64,000 nucleotides of DNA from positions 58,463 to 122,462 of the forward strand of contig CAMJHQ010000007.1 of the NCBI GenBank assembly GCA_946405625.1, read 5' to 3'. The position numbers and the translations under genes are program-made. The stretch is from an uncultured Lachnospiraceae bacterium (GTDB lineage Bacteria > Bacillota > Clostridia > Lachnospirales > Lachnospiraceae). Below the pieces are notes generated by a model. That model searched no databases. It was not told the origin of the DNA and saw only the letters and a program-made list of their open reading frames with translations. Position 1 is the first letter of the stretch; each line of letters starts with the position of its first letter. Of this stretch, positions 9,077-18,210 are shown piece after piece.

Positions 9077-10204
9077 TTACCAGATTTTGTAGTTTCCGCT
9101 GAGAATCATATATGAGAAGAAATATAGACAATTATCATAGTACCTTCTATCGCCCGATCTCAGAGGTGTTTCAAGAAATCTTCTGACCCACTTCTCTGAT
9201 GATTCATTCTGTGCAATCGCCCATGTACATGCATTAGTTGCAATAATAGCTACCGGATGAAGTGCAGGCTGTTCAAGCTTTCTTCCATCAACCTCAAATA
9301 TATGATTCCAGTCATCACTATTCTCAGGCCTTTCAAAGAATTCTATGAATCTCTCAGCTTCCTCCCTTGCCCAGTCTGAACCTCCGAACCAGGACGAATC
9401 AAGTGCTATATTAAGTATTGTTCTGTAAGCATCACTGAAATACCAGTCATGCCTTCCTCCGTATTTCTTACTGTCAACTGCATGCGGGGAACCGTCATAC
9501 TCGGAATATTCCGAATTAAGTCCCGTCACCGGATGACATGCCTTCTTCCAGAACTCTCTGCTTTCTGCCGCAGAACGCCTGCATAACTCTGCATCTTCCT
9601 TATCTGCAACAGTCGCATAAAGCTCATAAAAATGAGGCACATGATAGGACGGATCAGTAAAATCAACATCTACTATAAATCTTATATATCCCGTCTCACG
9701 GTCGAACATTGCCCGACCTGCTGTCCCATCATAGCCTTTATTATACATTATGTGGAGCAGGCTTCTCGCTTCGGCATGATAATTGAATATACCTTCACCG
9801 TTTCCCCATCTGTTTCCCGCGAAGATAAGAGACATCACGAAGAATTCTTCCCCATCGGGAGCAGCTCCCCATGCGTTCTTCTCACCGTTAGTCCTGCATG
9901 ACCATGCAAAATATCCTGCATTAGGTCCTTCGGTAAGAAACATATAGGTTTTAGCCCATTTCCACAAGCGATTAAATTCATTTTGACGGTCCATCTGTAC
10001 GCACATCATCATGCCATAAGACATGCCTTCTGTGCGTACGTCATGATTTCCCGTATCTTCGATATATCCCATATCATCGCCAACGGCATGATAAAATTTT
10101 TCTTCTTCCGAGCCGTAAAAAATCGTATTGAATATCTCTTTACATCTCTTTACGGAATCCTCATCTGATATACCGAAATATTTTAAATAATTAGTGTGAC
10201 TCAT
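9077..10204 (-). CDS. GH8 reducing-end xylose-releasing exo-oligoxylanase
   Basis: A 375-residue cytoplasmic enzyme of family GH8 that releases xylose from the reducing end of xylo-oligosaccharides (Rex type). The general acid lies in DVRTEGMSYGMM (about E59); the base is one of the aspartates in RHDWYFSDAYR (about D253 or D258). Length and the absence of a signal peptide match Rex enzymes rather than secreted GH8 endoxylanases or chitosanases. It lies 18 bp after the second permease gene, so the operon couples uptake of xylo-oligosaccharides to their cleavage. Confidence 0.9.
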   Translation of the reverse strand: MSHTNYLKYFGISDEDSVKRCKEIFNTIFYGSEEEKFYHAVGDDMGYIEDTGNHDVRTEGMSYGMMMCVQMDRQNEFNRLWKWAKTYMFLTEGPNAGYFAWSCRTNGEKNAWGAAPDGEEFFVMSLIFAGNRWGNGEGIFNYHAEARSLLHIMYNKGYDGTAGRAMFDRETGYIRFIVDVDFTDPSYHVPHFYELYATVADKEDAELCRRSAAESREFWKKACHPVTGLNSEYSEYDGSPHAVDSKKYGGRHDWYFSDAYRTILNIALDSSWFGGSDWAREEAERFIEFFERPENSDDWNHIFEVDGRKLEQPALHPVAIIATNACTWAIAQNESSEKWVRRFLETPLRSGDRRYYDNCLYFFSYMILSGNYKIW

Positions 10205-10222
10205 GTCAACCCCGAAATAGTA

Positions 10223-11209
10223 TTACTCCTTAACACCACCGATTGTAAGACCTGCTACGAAGTAATTCTGCAGGAAAGGATACAAACATACAATAGGTGC
10301 CATGGTTACAATTGTAGCAGCCGCTCTTACAGATACAGGCTGAATATTTGCTCCTTCACCTGAGTTAGGGTCACTCTTACTTGACTGACTTGTAACTGAT
10401 GAAAGAAGCTTCATAAGCTCATACTGAAGTGTTGTATACTGAGTAGACATTCTGTTGTAGAGCATTGTATCAAACCATGAATTCCAATGACCTACAGCGA
10501 TGAAAAGAGCTACTGTTGCATACATCGGCTTACAAAGAGGCGACAGAATCTTAACAAATATAGTTGTATATCCTGCACCATCGATCTGTGCTGCTTCTTC
10601 AAGTGAATCAGGAATACCTTCCATGAAAGTTCTCATAACCAGCATATTAAATGCAGATATAAGACCCGGAATGATGTATACCCAGAATGTACCGGTGAGC
10701 TTAAGGTTCTTATAAAGGAGAAGAACCGGGATCATACCACCGTTAACGTACATTGTAAATACCCAGAATGCTGTAAGTGATTTCTTAAGAAGAAATCTTC
10801 TACGGCTTACAAGGAATGCAAGAATAGCATTTACAACAAGACCTATAAGTGTTCCGAGTACTGTTCTCGCAACCGATACGATAAGACCGGTTGTAAGATT
10901 TCTCATAGCAAATACGGTTTCATAATTCTTCGTCGAAAACTTTCTCGGAATAATATGAATTCCACCCTTAACAGCATCAATACCATCATTGAATGATATT
11001 GCAAGTGTGTTGAGGATCGGATAAACCGTAATTAAAACAAACAGAAACATGAAAATGATATTGCAGACTACAAATATCTTATCTCCAACAGAAGTCTTAT
11101 ATTTGGTAGCTTTAGGAACCGGCATTTTTACAAAAGATCCGTCTCCGCCGCTTTCCACACCCGGTACTATATTGTCGGAGCTGTTTTGTAATGAATCGTA
11201 ACTAGCCAT
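10223..11209 (-). CDS. Carbohydrate ABC transporter permease (LplC/YtcP type)
   Basis: A 328-residue inner-membrane permease of the CUT1 sugar importer family. It has a cytoplasmic N-terminal extension of about 45 residues, six predicted helices and the EAA loop (EEAAQIDGAGYTTIFVKI, about 210-227) that contacts the ATPase. The C-terminus, PFLQNYFVAGLTIGGVKE, is characteristic of the LplC/YtcP subgroup. It lies 12 bp after the partner permease. No ATPase gene is present; such systems usually share an MsmX/MsmK-type ATPase encoded elsewhere. Confidence 0.93.
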   Translation of the reverse strand: MASYDSLQNSSDNIVPGVESGGDGSFVKMPVPKATKYKTSVGDKIFVVCNIIFMFLFVLITVYPILNTLAISFNDGIDAVKGGIHIIPRKFSTKNYETVFAMRNLTTGLIVSVARTVLGTLIGLVVNAILAFLVSRRRFLLKKSLTAFWVFTMYVNGGMIPVLLLYKNLKLTGTFWVYIIPGLISAFNMLVMRTFMEGIPDSLEEAAQIDGAGYTTIFVKILSPLCKPMYATVALFIAVGHWNSWFDTMLYNRMSTQYTTLQYELMKLLSSVTSQSSKSDPNSGEGANIQPVSVRAAATIVTMAPIVCLYPFLQNYFVAGLTIGGVKE

Positions 11210-11221
11210 CTCAAACCCTCC

Positions 11222-12169
11222 TTAAAATAGTTTCGTCTCACCGGTTTTCTTGGCGACAGCGTTTGCAATAAGAATAAGTGTTACTGAAACGAGGCTTCGG
11301 AAAATACCGGCAGCTGTACCGAGAGAATAGTCGTTCTGACTGATTCCCCATGTCAGTGTGTAAATATCTATAGTTTCTGAAACACGCTTTACCAGACCGT
11401 TTCCGAGGATATACTGTACCTCGAAACCTGCATTGAGAACCCATCCGATATTCATCAGCAGAAGTATCATAATGGTAGGTCTGAGTGAAGGCAGTGTGAT
11501 ATGTCGAATTTTACCCCATCTTCCGGCACCGTCAATCTGAGCCGCTTCATAAAGATTCGGATCGATAGATGTAATAGCCGCGAGATAGATGATTGCATTC
11601 CAACCTGTCTCCTTCCATACATTAGCGAAGGCAACTATCGGCCAGAAATATTTTGTTTCAGCAAAGAAGTTAATCGGCATCTTTACAAGATTGAACTTTA
11701 AGAGAAGTTCGTTAATGATACCGCTTGATGAAAGTGCATCATGAAGAATTCCTGTAACAATGATCCATGAAAGGAAGTGAGGAAGATAAGAAATTGTCTG
11801 AACAACCCTCTTACCGCCCTTTGATTTAAGCTCATTTAACAGGATTGCAAAAATGATTGCCATAATAAATGTGGCAAACAGATTCAGAACACCCATTGCA
11901 AGAGTATTTCTGATATCACGGATAAATACCTCATCCGAGAAAAGGAATTTGAACTTGTCCATTCCTATCCATTTCGAGCCAAGAAGTCCTGTCTTAGGCT
12001 TGTAGTTCTTGAAGGCCATAAGCCAACCTGCAAGAGGTACATAATAGAAGAGTATTCCGTAAGCAAAGAAGATACCTGCCCACACAAGAAGAGGCCACTG
12101 TCTTTTGACCTCTTTAGCAGACCACTTAACTTTTGGCTGGACTAGCTTTTGAGTTTTTGGTTTAGCCAT
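11222..12169 (-). CDS. Carbohydrate ABC transporter permease (LplB type)
   Basis: The partner CUT1 permease of 315 residues, with six helices and the EAA loop YEAAQIDGAGRWGKIRHITL (about 207-226). It starts with a short basic N-terminus before the first helix (LLVWAGIFFAYGILFYYVPL). With the neighbouring LplC-type permease it would form the membrane channel for oligosaccharides captured by the lipoprotein encoded just upstream at 12253-14010. It is paralogous to the permease at 61377-62351. Confidence 0.93.
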   Translation of the reverse strand: MAKPKTQKLVQPKVKWSAKEVKRQWPLLVWAGIFFAYGILFYYVPLAGWLMAFKNYKPKTGLLGSKWIGMDKFKFLFSDEVFIRDIRNTLAMGVLNLFATFIMAIIFAILLNELKSKGGKRVVQTISYLPHFLSWIIVTGILHDALSSSGIINELLLKFNLVKMPINFFAETKYFWPIVAFANVWKETGWNAIIYLAAITSIDPNLYEAAQIDGAGRWGKIRHITLPSLRPTIMILLLMNIGWVLNAGFEVQYILGNGLVKRVSETIDIYTLTWGISQNDYSLGTAAGIFRSLVSVTLILIANAVAKKTGETKLF

Positions 12170-12201
12170 AACTGTTTCTCCCGATTTTTTTCAAAAGGGT
12201 A

Positions 12202-12223
12202 GCAGCCATATTACTATGGCTGC
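12202..12223 (-). other. Intercistronic stem-loop between binding-protein and permease genes
   Basis: Arms GCAGCCATA (12202-12210) and TATGGCTGC (12215-12223) form a perfect 9-bp stem with a 4-base loop. It has no strong U-tract after it on the minus strand. Such stems after solute-binding protein genes commonly stabilise the upstream mRNA or partly terminate, giving more binding protein than permease. Confidence 0.6.
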
Positions 12224-12252
12224 CCCCTAAAAAATGTCTTATTTAAATTAAA

Positions 12253-14010
12253 TTACTTACCAGCTCTTCTCTCAAGCTCAACCTGCATCTCATCCAGGAA
12301 GTCCTGAGGATTACATGCATTGTAAGCGTCCATGTATTCATTCCATGTTGTCTCGAAGTCTGTTGACATAACAACCTTTGGAAGCCACTCATGCTTTGTC
12401 TCGCCCATCTTAACCCAAGCTACACCACCCGGTGTATCTGTTGTCATGTTGTTTGAGTATGAGTACATTGGATACCAAGGAGCATTCTCTTCTACAACTG
12501 ATCCAACCATCTCAGGATATGTTGAAACGCCATAAGCTTCGAAGCACTTAACTACAGGCTCTGCGAGTGTATCGAAGAACTCTGATGTCTGCTCTTCAGG
12601 CTTGTTAGCATTCTTTCCATCTGTTGATGTACCATTGTACTGAGGCATGTAGCTGTACTGGCATACATGTGAAGCCTTGTACTCAGGATCAGCAAGCTTT
12701 GTTCTCTGCTCTTCTGTACGATAGAACATTCCGTCTGCATCTACTTCGTAATCAACGCCTTCAACACCCCAGAATCTGAGATCTCTGATTTCCTGTGTAC
12801 ACAGGTCATCAAGGAACTGGAATGCAGCATCGATATCGTCGCAGCTTGTTGTGATAGCTACACCTGATGACATGTTAAGTGTGTCACCGTATGAATGCCA
12901 TCTCTGAACCATACCCGGCTCAATTGTAAGTCCAAGAGGAATGTAGTTGCATCCCTGCTTATCAAGACCTGACTGCTTGAATACATCTGTGATTGTGAAG
13001 TTGAAATCCCAGTTCTGATCACACATACCGAGAACTCCACCTGTTGAAAGCTTAGCAATGTACTCATCATATGTCTGTGTACCGAACTCAACATCGATGA
13101 TACCCTTGTTGTACTCTTCGTTAAGCTTCTGGAAGTACTTCTTAGCAGTTGGTGTTGTATTGTAGTCAACGATCTTAAGGTTTTCCTTATCAACGATTAC
13201 AGAACCGTCATTTGGATAACCATCGAGGAACTCAGGAGCGTTCTCAAGACAGAAGTATCTCCAGTCCTCACAAAGCATTGTATATGGAATAACCTTTGTT
13301 CCATCCTCAAGTGTAGGATGCTCAGCATAATATCTCTCAAGGAGATCGAAATACTGATCAAGAGTTTCAATCTTTGGATAGTTATCCCACTCAAGAACTC
13401 TTGCCTGTACCCAGAATGCTTCATCACCGTGTGTTGTAGCCTTGGACTCGCCAAGTGTATTTCCGAATACGTTCATCCAGTAGATGTGTCCGTCATCCAT
13501 ACGGAACTTATCCCACTCTTCATCTGTGTAGAATGCCTTGAGGTTTGGATACTTATCAAGATAATCATCCCAAGGAACAAGTACATCATTATCATAGAGC
13601 TGCATCATAGCATCTCCACCATTGATGAAATCAGGATAATCACCACCGGCAATGATTGTACCGATAGCCTCAGCATCTGTCTGACCTGTAAGCCATGTTT
13701 CCTTAACCTTGCATCCTGTCTTTTCAGCGATAATCTGCTGAATCTCGTTGTCATCGTTAATCTCTGTACCAGGCATAGCGATGAACATTGTAAACTCTTT
13801 TACATCTCCTGATGGTGCAGCAGCTTCTGTTGAAGTCTCTTCTCCGCCACCAGCTTCCTCTGTTGAAGCAGCCTCTGTTGCAGGTGCCTCTGTTGTGTCT
13901 CCGCCGCCATTTCCTCCAGCCGGCTGATCGCCGCCACAGCCTGCAAGAGCTGTAGTCATCATTGCCAGAGTAAGACCAGCAGTCGTAAGCTTCTTAGCCC
14001 ACTTCTTCAT
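12253..14010 (-). CDS. Extracellular solute-binding lipoprotein of the oligosaccharide ABC importer
   Basis: A 585-residue binding protein anchored outside the membrane. The ATG at 14010 is chosen because it follows AGGAGGG and opens a lipoprotein signal, MKKWAKKLTTAG...TTALAGCGG, with the lipobox cysteine in LAGC. A Gly/Thr/Glu/Ala-rich linker of about 45 residues follows, then the bilobed domain beginning KEFTMFIAMPGTEINDDNEI. It heads the operon with the two permeases and GH8, so xylan or arabinoxylan oligosaccharides are the likely ligands; this is inferred from neighbours. Length is at the large end for CUT1 binding proteins, as in the LplA group. Confidence 0.92.
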   Translation of the reverse strand: MKKWAKKLTTAGLTLAMMTTALAGCGGDQPAGGNGGGDTTEAPATEAASTEEAGGGEETSTEAAAPSGDVKEFTMFIAMPGTEINDDNEIQQIIAEKTGCKVKETWLTGQTDAEAIGTIIAGGDYPDFINGGDAMMQLYDNDVLVPWDDYLDKYPNLKAFYTDEEWDKFRMDDGHIYWMNVFGNTLGESKATTHGDEAFWVQARVLEWDNYPKIETLDQYFDLLERYYAEHPTLEDGTKVIPYTMLCEDWRYFCLENAPEFLDGYPNDGSVIVDKENLKIVDYNTTPTAKKYFQKLNEEYNKGIIDVEFGTQTYDEYIAKLSTGGVLGMCDQNWDFNFTITDVFKQSGLDKQGCNYIPLGLTIEPGMVQRWHSYGDTLNMSSGVAITTSCDDIDAAFQFLDDLCTQEIRDLRFWGVEGVDYEVDADGMFYRTEEQRTKLADPEYKASHVCQYSYMPQYNGTSTDGKNANKPEEQTSEFFDTLAEPVVKCFEAYGVSTYPEMVGSVVEENAPWYPMYSYSNNMTTDTPGGVAWVKMGETKHEWLPKVVMSTDFETTWNEYMDAYNACNPQDFLDEMQVELERRAGK

Positions 14011-14044
14011 ACTAACCCTCCTTTTAAATAAGAAAAAAAATTGT

Positions 14045-14079
14045 ATACCCGTTTCGGGTATCAAGGTAAGTTGATTATA
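14045..14079 (-). promoter_or_regulatory. Promoter -10 and leader hairpin of the binding-protein operon
   Basis: A perfect TATAAT -10 hexamer lies at 14074-14079 on the minus strand, about 65 bp before the start codon; no good -35 is visible, which suggests an activator. Between it and the ribosome binding site, arms ATACCCG (14045-14051) and CGGGTAT (14055-14061) form a 7-bp palindrome that could be an operator or an RNA hairpin. The adjacent YesN-type regulator is a candidate activator. Confidence 0.5.
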
Positions 14080-14179
14080 TTCCAAAACATAAGTTTTTTC
14101 GCCATACAAACTCTCAAAAAACACCCTACAAATTCTTAATGATTATTTATACATTATTAATAAAAAATTAACATAAAAA

Positions 14180-14212
14180 AGCCGAAAACTTGTATAGTTT
14201 TCGACTTTTTCC
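14180..14212 (-). terminator. Rho-independent terminator after the response regulator gene
   Basis: GCCGAAAACT (14181-14190) pairs with AGTTTTCGAC (14196-14205), with one G-U pair. T-runs on both sides would let it work in either direction. It lies about 35 bp past the stop of the YesN-type gene and separates it from the transporter operon. Confidence 0.8.
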
Positions 14213-14244
14213 CATATATATCGCCTTGATCGGGTCTTTTTTTA

Positions 14245-15840
14245 TTATTGTTTCTGCTGTCTTCTGTACTGAGATGGAGTAACACCCATTATTTCAATGA
14301 ACTTTCTGATGAAATAATCACTGTTTTTATATCCGACCGCAGAGGAAATATCCACTATACGGTCTTCCGTATTGATCAGCCTCCTTGCCGCCTCCTTAAT
14401 CCTGTAATCCGTCAGATAATCCTTGAATGATACCCCATACTTCTTGCTGAAGAGAGAGCCCAGATAACTGCAGTTGATGAAGTATTTCTCACTGAGTTTC
14501 TTAAGACTCAGATTTTCACTGTAATGCTCTTTTATCTCTTTCTCAACATCCTTAAGAATGCCATGAGATACATTTTTCCTAAGCTGTGAAAGATAATCCG
14601 CATATTCACAGGCAAACTTATACATATGAAGGCTGCTGCCTCGCTTAACGCCTTCATCAAAGGAGCTTTCGCTGATCCTATGCATTACTTCTTCCTGGTC
14701 GATCTCATCATCGAGCTCAGCTGCAATATGAATAAGCTGGAAAAGCAGATAGTTTATATTGAGGCTTACCGAGTTTCCGAGGCCGGCAGCTCCGATCTTT
14801 TCATAAAAGTTCCCGATACATTTATGTATAAGAGTTTGATCATTAAGCTCTATAGCCTTTACAAGATCATCAACACTGTTCTTGAACAGCATTTCCTTTC
14901 CCGGATTTATACTCATCTGTCTCTCGTAGACAACAACCGGTTTTGCATCATGGAACACTTCCTGTGATTTCAAAATGCATGCCGAACTGTAAGATTTCGA
15001 CACCGCTGAAATATCCTGCACCTTCTTGCCTGAGATTATCCTTACTGATTTATTCATAACTTTCTCGAGGCTGTTCTGAAGATCATTCAGATACTCCAGA
15101 TCATCCATTCCTCTGTCTTCAGCCATATAATCGCAATAAATAAAACCTGTATCATATGAACTGTGATTCAGAGAAACATCATATATGAGATGATTTCCGT
15201 CCTCTGCAAGAAAATCACTCACACTCTGATTGAGTTCTCTTCGATATTTCATTGTATTTCCTTCGGTCATATCATTTCTGTCGATTTCAGGAAGTTCAAT
15301 GATCACATATCTCACGCCCTCAGATAGTCTCATGTTGCTTGTGATATATTCCAGATTAACATCATCATATCTTCCGACAATAAGCGCTATAAGATGTCTC
15401 TGAAGGTAAGCAGTTTCCGTCTCCTTCTTATGGATTTCAATTATCTCATTCTCTTTATTCTTATCTGATATTTTTCTCAGAATCCCAAGAAGCTCGTCCT
15501 TATTGATGGGCTTAAGAAGATAATCCATGCAGCCGTAACGCATGGTTTCCTTTGCATACTCAAAATCATTATAGCCGCTGAGTATAACAAATTCCGCATC
15601 CGTAAGCTTATCCTCTCTGATTTTCTTAAGCAGCTCAACACCGTTCATTATAGGCATTTTTATATCTGCTATTATCAGATCGACTTTATTATCCTTCAGA
15701 TAATTTATTGCTTCCTTGCCGTTCGAAGCCATATGGACTATCTCGAAGTTTTCTTTTCCCCAGTCTATCAAGACCTTTAAACCCTGCATGATAAAGGGTT
15801 CATCATCGACAAGCATTACCTTAAGCAATTTCCGTTCCAT
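14245..15840 (-). CDS. YesN-type response regulator (REC + AraC HTH)
   Basis: A transcription factor of about 531 residues with an N-terminal receiver domain (about 5-125; VDDEP acidic pocket, phospho-acceptor about D59 in IIADIKMP, Lys in YLLKPINKDELL), a central linker region, and a C-terminal AraC/XylS double helix-turn-helix ending in VTPSQYRRQQKQ. The start is uncertain: the ATG at 15840 overlaps the kinase gene by 20 bp, and a GTG 15 bases upstream is also in frame. It pairs with the kinase just upstream and probably activates the adjacent sugar-uptake operon. Confidence 0.93.
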   Translation of the reverse strand: MERKLLKVMLVDDEPFIMQGLKVLIDWGKENFEIVHMASNGKEAINYLKDNKVDLIIADIKMPIMNGVELLKKIREDKLTDAEFVILSGYNDFEYAKETMRYGCMDYLLKPINKDELLGILRKISDKNKENEIIEIHKKETETAYLQRHLIALIVGRYDDVNLEYITSNMRLSEGVRYVIIELPEIDRNDMTEGNTMKYRRELNQSVSDFLAEDGNHLIYDVSLNHSSYDTGFIYCDYMAEDRGMDDLEYLNDLQNSLEKVMNKSVRIISGKKVQDISAVSKSYSSACILKSQEVFHDAKPVVVYERQMSINPGKEMLFKNSVDDLVKAIELNDQTLIHKCIGNFYEKIGAAGLGNSVSLNINYLLFQLIHIAAELDDEIDQEEVMHRISESSFDEGVKRGSSLHMYKFACEYADYLSQLRKNVSHGILKDVEKEIKEHYSENLSLKKLSEKYFINCSYLGSLFSKKYGVSFKDYLTDYRIKEAARRLINTEDRIVDISSAVGYKNSDYFIRKFIEIMGVTPSQYRRQQKQ

Positions 15841-17590
15841 CCTTTTCTTCAACACTAATTACAACAGTTGTTCCTACTCCTATCTCACTTTCAAGATAAA
15901 ACTCAACATTACTGTCAGGCATCATCTTGAGTCTGAGACATGCATTTGTTATTCCTATTCCTCTTCCTGTCTTTATAAGATCCAGGCTTGCATTATTCAT
16001 CTTGAAGAGCAGAATATCTCTGGCTTCATCTGTGATACCTATACCCGTATCTTCGATCTCAATATTAGTCCTTTTTCCGTCCGGATATACTCTTATAAAT
16101 ATCCAGCCTTTCTCAGTCTTTCCCTCAATGCCGTGTACGCACGCATTTTCAACAAAGGTAACTATAGAAAGTCGCGGAAGCTTCAGACTCTTACATGAAT
16201 CATCGATTTCAATCTCATAATTCAGCCTGTCACCGAATCTGTACTTTTGAAGTTCAAGATATGCCTCGATAAAGCTGACTTCTTCTTCGAGTGAAACAGT
16301 ATCGGAATGCCAGTTAACATTTGCTCTCTGCATCAGGGCAAGATGTTCAACCATCTCAGCCGTTTCATTCTCACTCTTGATAAGACTTCGCATTCGGATA
16401 CTTTCGAGTGCATTAAACAGGAAATGCGGATTAATCTGACTGTGCAGCGCCTGCAGCTCCGCATTCTGTCTCGCAATATCCATCTCCTGCTCCTTGAGCT
16501 TATCTACGTAAACCGTCTGGATCAGCTCATTCATTCTGTCAGCCATGACATTATAGTTTTCCATGAGCGACGTAATTTCATCATTTCCTTCCACTCTGGA
16601 TATCTTGGTAAGGCTGTCGGAATCAGTCTTTTCAAATGCCTTATCAAGTTTATCTATTCTTCTCGCAACCGACGATATGAGTCGCGCTATCATGAAGATC
16701 GGAAGGAACAGGTTGATGATGATTACGAAAACCATAACGATGATAAGGTTTGTATCCAGCCCCCAGAAGCTCACATTTCTGCTTCTCAGATAAACTGTAA
16801 ATCTTTCGCCATAAAGTTCAAAGTTATATACATAATCATACTTTATATCCTTATTAAAAAAAGGATATGTTTCCTTGAAATGTGCTCCTCCGACATTTGT
16901 CATAAGCACCCTGTTATCCATACAGATATATGCATCGGATTCGATACTGTCATTCAGGATAGTCTCGAGAAATCGGCTATAGTTGATCTCCATCTTGAGA
17001 ACCTTCTCACATCCTGTTTTCTTATATCTGTCAAGCTTCCTCAGAAGAAGGATACTCCTCTTGGAGTATGTCTCGGTGGTATCTTTTCCGAATACAAACA
17101 TAACGACGAGCCCCTCACTGTCGCCAAGTCTCTTATACCACATTTCATCTCTTATCGGCGCAAGTTTATAAAACATAAATCCATTAAGGATCGTGTCATT
17201 ATCCGCGTATATTGAAACCTTATCTCGTCCCGCTCCCAGCCAGCTCTCATAGAGGGACAGTTTTTTGAACTTTATATATTCATTATAATAATCCACAGGT
17301 CTTTCATATTGCCTGTCCAAAAGTTCCTCTATTGTTTCATTCTTATAAATGTTCTGGATCAGGGCTGCAGGATACTCAAAATAATTGACCATACCGTACT
17401 TTATAGCCATCGCATCCGATGAAAGTTCCTGTGCGATAGTAATCTTGTTCATTCTGTAAACGTTATAGAAAACTATGCCGTCTGTTACGAGAAGCGGAAT
17501 AATAACACAGAACACAAAAAGAAGGATCATCTTATTCCTAAGCTTGACCCTGTAAAAGAGTTTTTCCACTTTCAGTAACAGCTTACGCAT
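15821..17590 (-). CDS. YesM-type sensor histidine kinase
   Basis: A 589-residue membrane kinase. It has a helix at about 21-44, an extracellular sensor domain of about 230 residues, a second helix at about 281-303, a HAMP linker (about 300-360), the His_kinase (PF06580) motif HSQINPHFLFNALESIR with the phospho-accepting His at about 389, and a HATPase_c domain with IEDTGIGI and TGRGIGITN. This family senses extracellular sugars or their binding proteins and phosphorylates the YesN partner. The gene starts immediately after the stop of the isochorismatase-family gene. Confidence 0.94.
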   Translation of the reverse strand: MRKLLLKVEKLFYRVKLRNKMILLFVFCVIIPLLVTDGIVFYNVYRMNKITIAQELSSDAMAIKYGMVNYFEYPAALIQNIYKNETIEELLDRQYERPVDYYNEYIKFKKLSLYESWLGAGRDKVSIYADNDTILNGFMFYKLAPIRDEMWYKRLGDSEGLVVMFVFGKDTTETYSKRSILLLRKLDRYKKTGCEKVLKMEINYSRFLETILNDSIESDAYICMDNRVLMTNVGGAHFKETYPFFNKDIKYDYVYNFELYGERFTVYLRSRNVSFWGLDTNLIIVMVFVIIINLFLPIFMIARLISSVARRIDKLDKAFEKTDSDSLTKISRVEGNDEITSLMENYNVMADRMNELIQTVYVDKLKEQEMDIARQNAELQALHSQINPHFLFNALESIRMRSLIKSENETAEMVEHLALMQRANVNWHSDTVSLEEEVSFIEAYLELQKYRFGDRLNYEIEIDDSCKSLKLPRLSIVTFVENACVHGIEGKTEKGWIFIRVYPDGKRTNIEIEDTGIGITDEARDILLFKMNNASLDLIKTGRGIGITNACLRLKMMPDSNVEFYLESEIGVGTTVVISVEEKDGTEIA

Positions 17591-18097
17591 TTACACTATC
17601 TCTACCTGGCACATAGTCATAGTCTTCATTGCCGCATCGTGGCTTTCCGGAGTCACACCTGCTGCACATGAAGGGTCTACAGAAACTTTGGTTTCGGGAT
17701 AAAGAGCCTTAAGTATCAATGCATTTGATACCACACAGATATCTGTGCATAATCCTACCAGCTCTATTTCATCCTTATCGGTAAAACCATAGCTGCCCCA
17801 TCCCGTATATCCGAAGCTCGGCTTATCAATAATGTCAGAGCCATCTACATAAAGCCCTTCGCGGATTTCCCATCCGAAGGTTCCTTCTATGCAGTGCTTA
17901 ACAGGAAGATGCTTTCCTTCATTTGTCTCAAGATAATTCTCATGGTGAGTATCTCTTGTATAAATGATCTTATCACCATTTTCCTTATATTCTTCTATCT
18001 TCTTTTTAACATTATCAACTATAGCTACAGCTTCCTTAGTTCCGAGTGCACCATCAATGAAATCATTCTGCATATCGATCACTATAAGAATCTTCAT
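17591..18097 (-). CDS. Isochorismatase-family cysteine hydrolase, probable nicotinamidase
   Basis: A 168-residue cytoplasmic hydrolase. Candidate triad: Asp8 in VIDMQNDF, Lys92 in IIDKPSFG and Cys121 in LCTDICVVS. The TRDTHHENY metal-binding region and the HCIEGTFGW motif resemble nicotinamidases more than isochorismatases. The ATG at 18097 follows AGGAGA and is preferred over a longer frame lacking a ribosome binding site. It abuts the kinase gene with no gap; why an NAD-salvage type enzyme should be coupled to a sugar sensor is unclear. Confidence 0.85.
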   Translation of the reverse strand: MKILIVIDMQNDFIDGALGTKEAVAIVDNVKKKIEEYKENGDKIIYTRDTHHENYLETNEGKHLPVKHCIEGTFGWEIREGLYVDGSDIIDKPSFGYTGWGSYGFTDKDEIELVGLCTDICVVSNALILKALYPETKVSVDPSCAAGVTPESHDAAMKTMTMCQVEIV

Positions 18098-18123
18098 GCC
18101 AAATCTCCTATATCTTAAGTCTG

Positions 18124-18158
18124 ATGTAGGTGCCAAAATCATCTTCCGGCACCTACAT
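18124..18158 (-). other. Stem-loop between the DUF4867 and hydrolase genes
   Basis: Perfect 11-bp arms ATGTAGGTGCC (18124-18134) and GGCACCTACAT (18148-18158) with a 13-base loop. No U-run follows on the minus strand, so it may be an mRNA processing or attenuation element rather than a full terminator. Confidence 0.55.
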
Positions 18159-18210
18159 TTGTCATCATATAAAACTTCTTTTGAATTATTTATCTGCCTG
18201 AATCCGAAAA

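Noticed and set aside
16307..17215. Long plus-strand open frame of 302 codons
   Set aside because: It lies entirely opposite the YesM kinase gene, lacks a ribosome binding site and a recognisable domain; it is a shadow.
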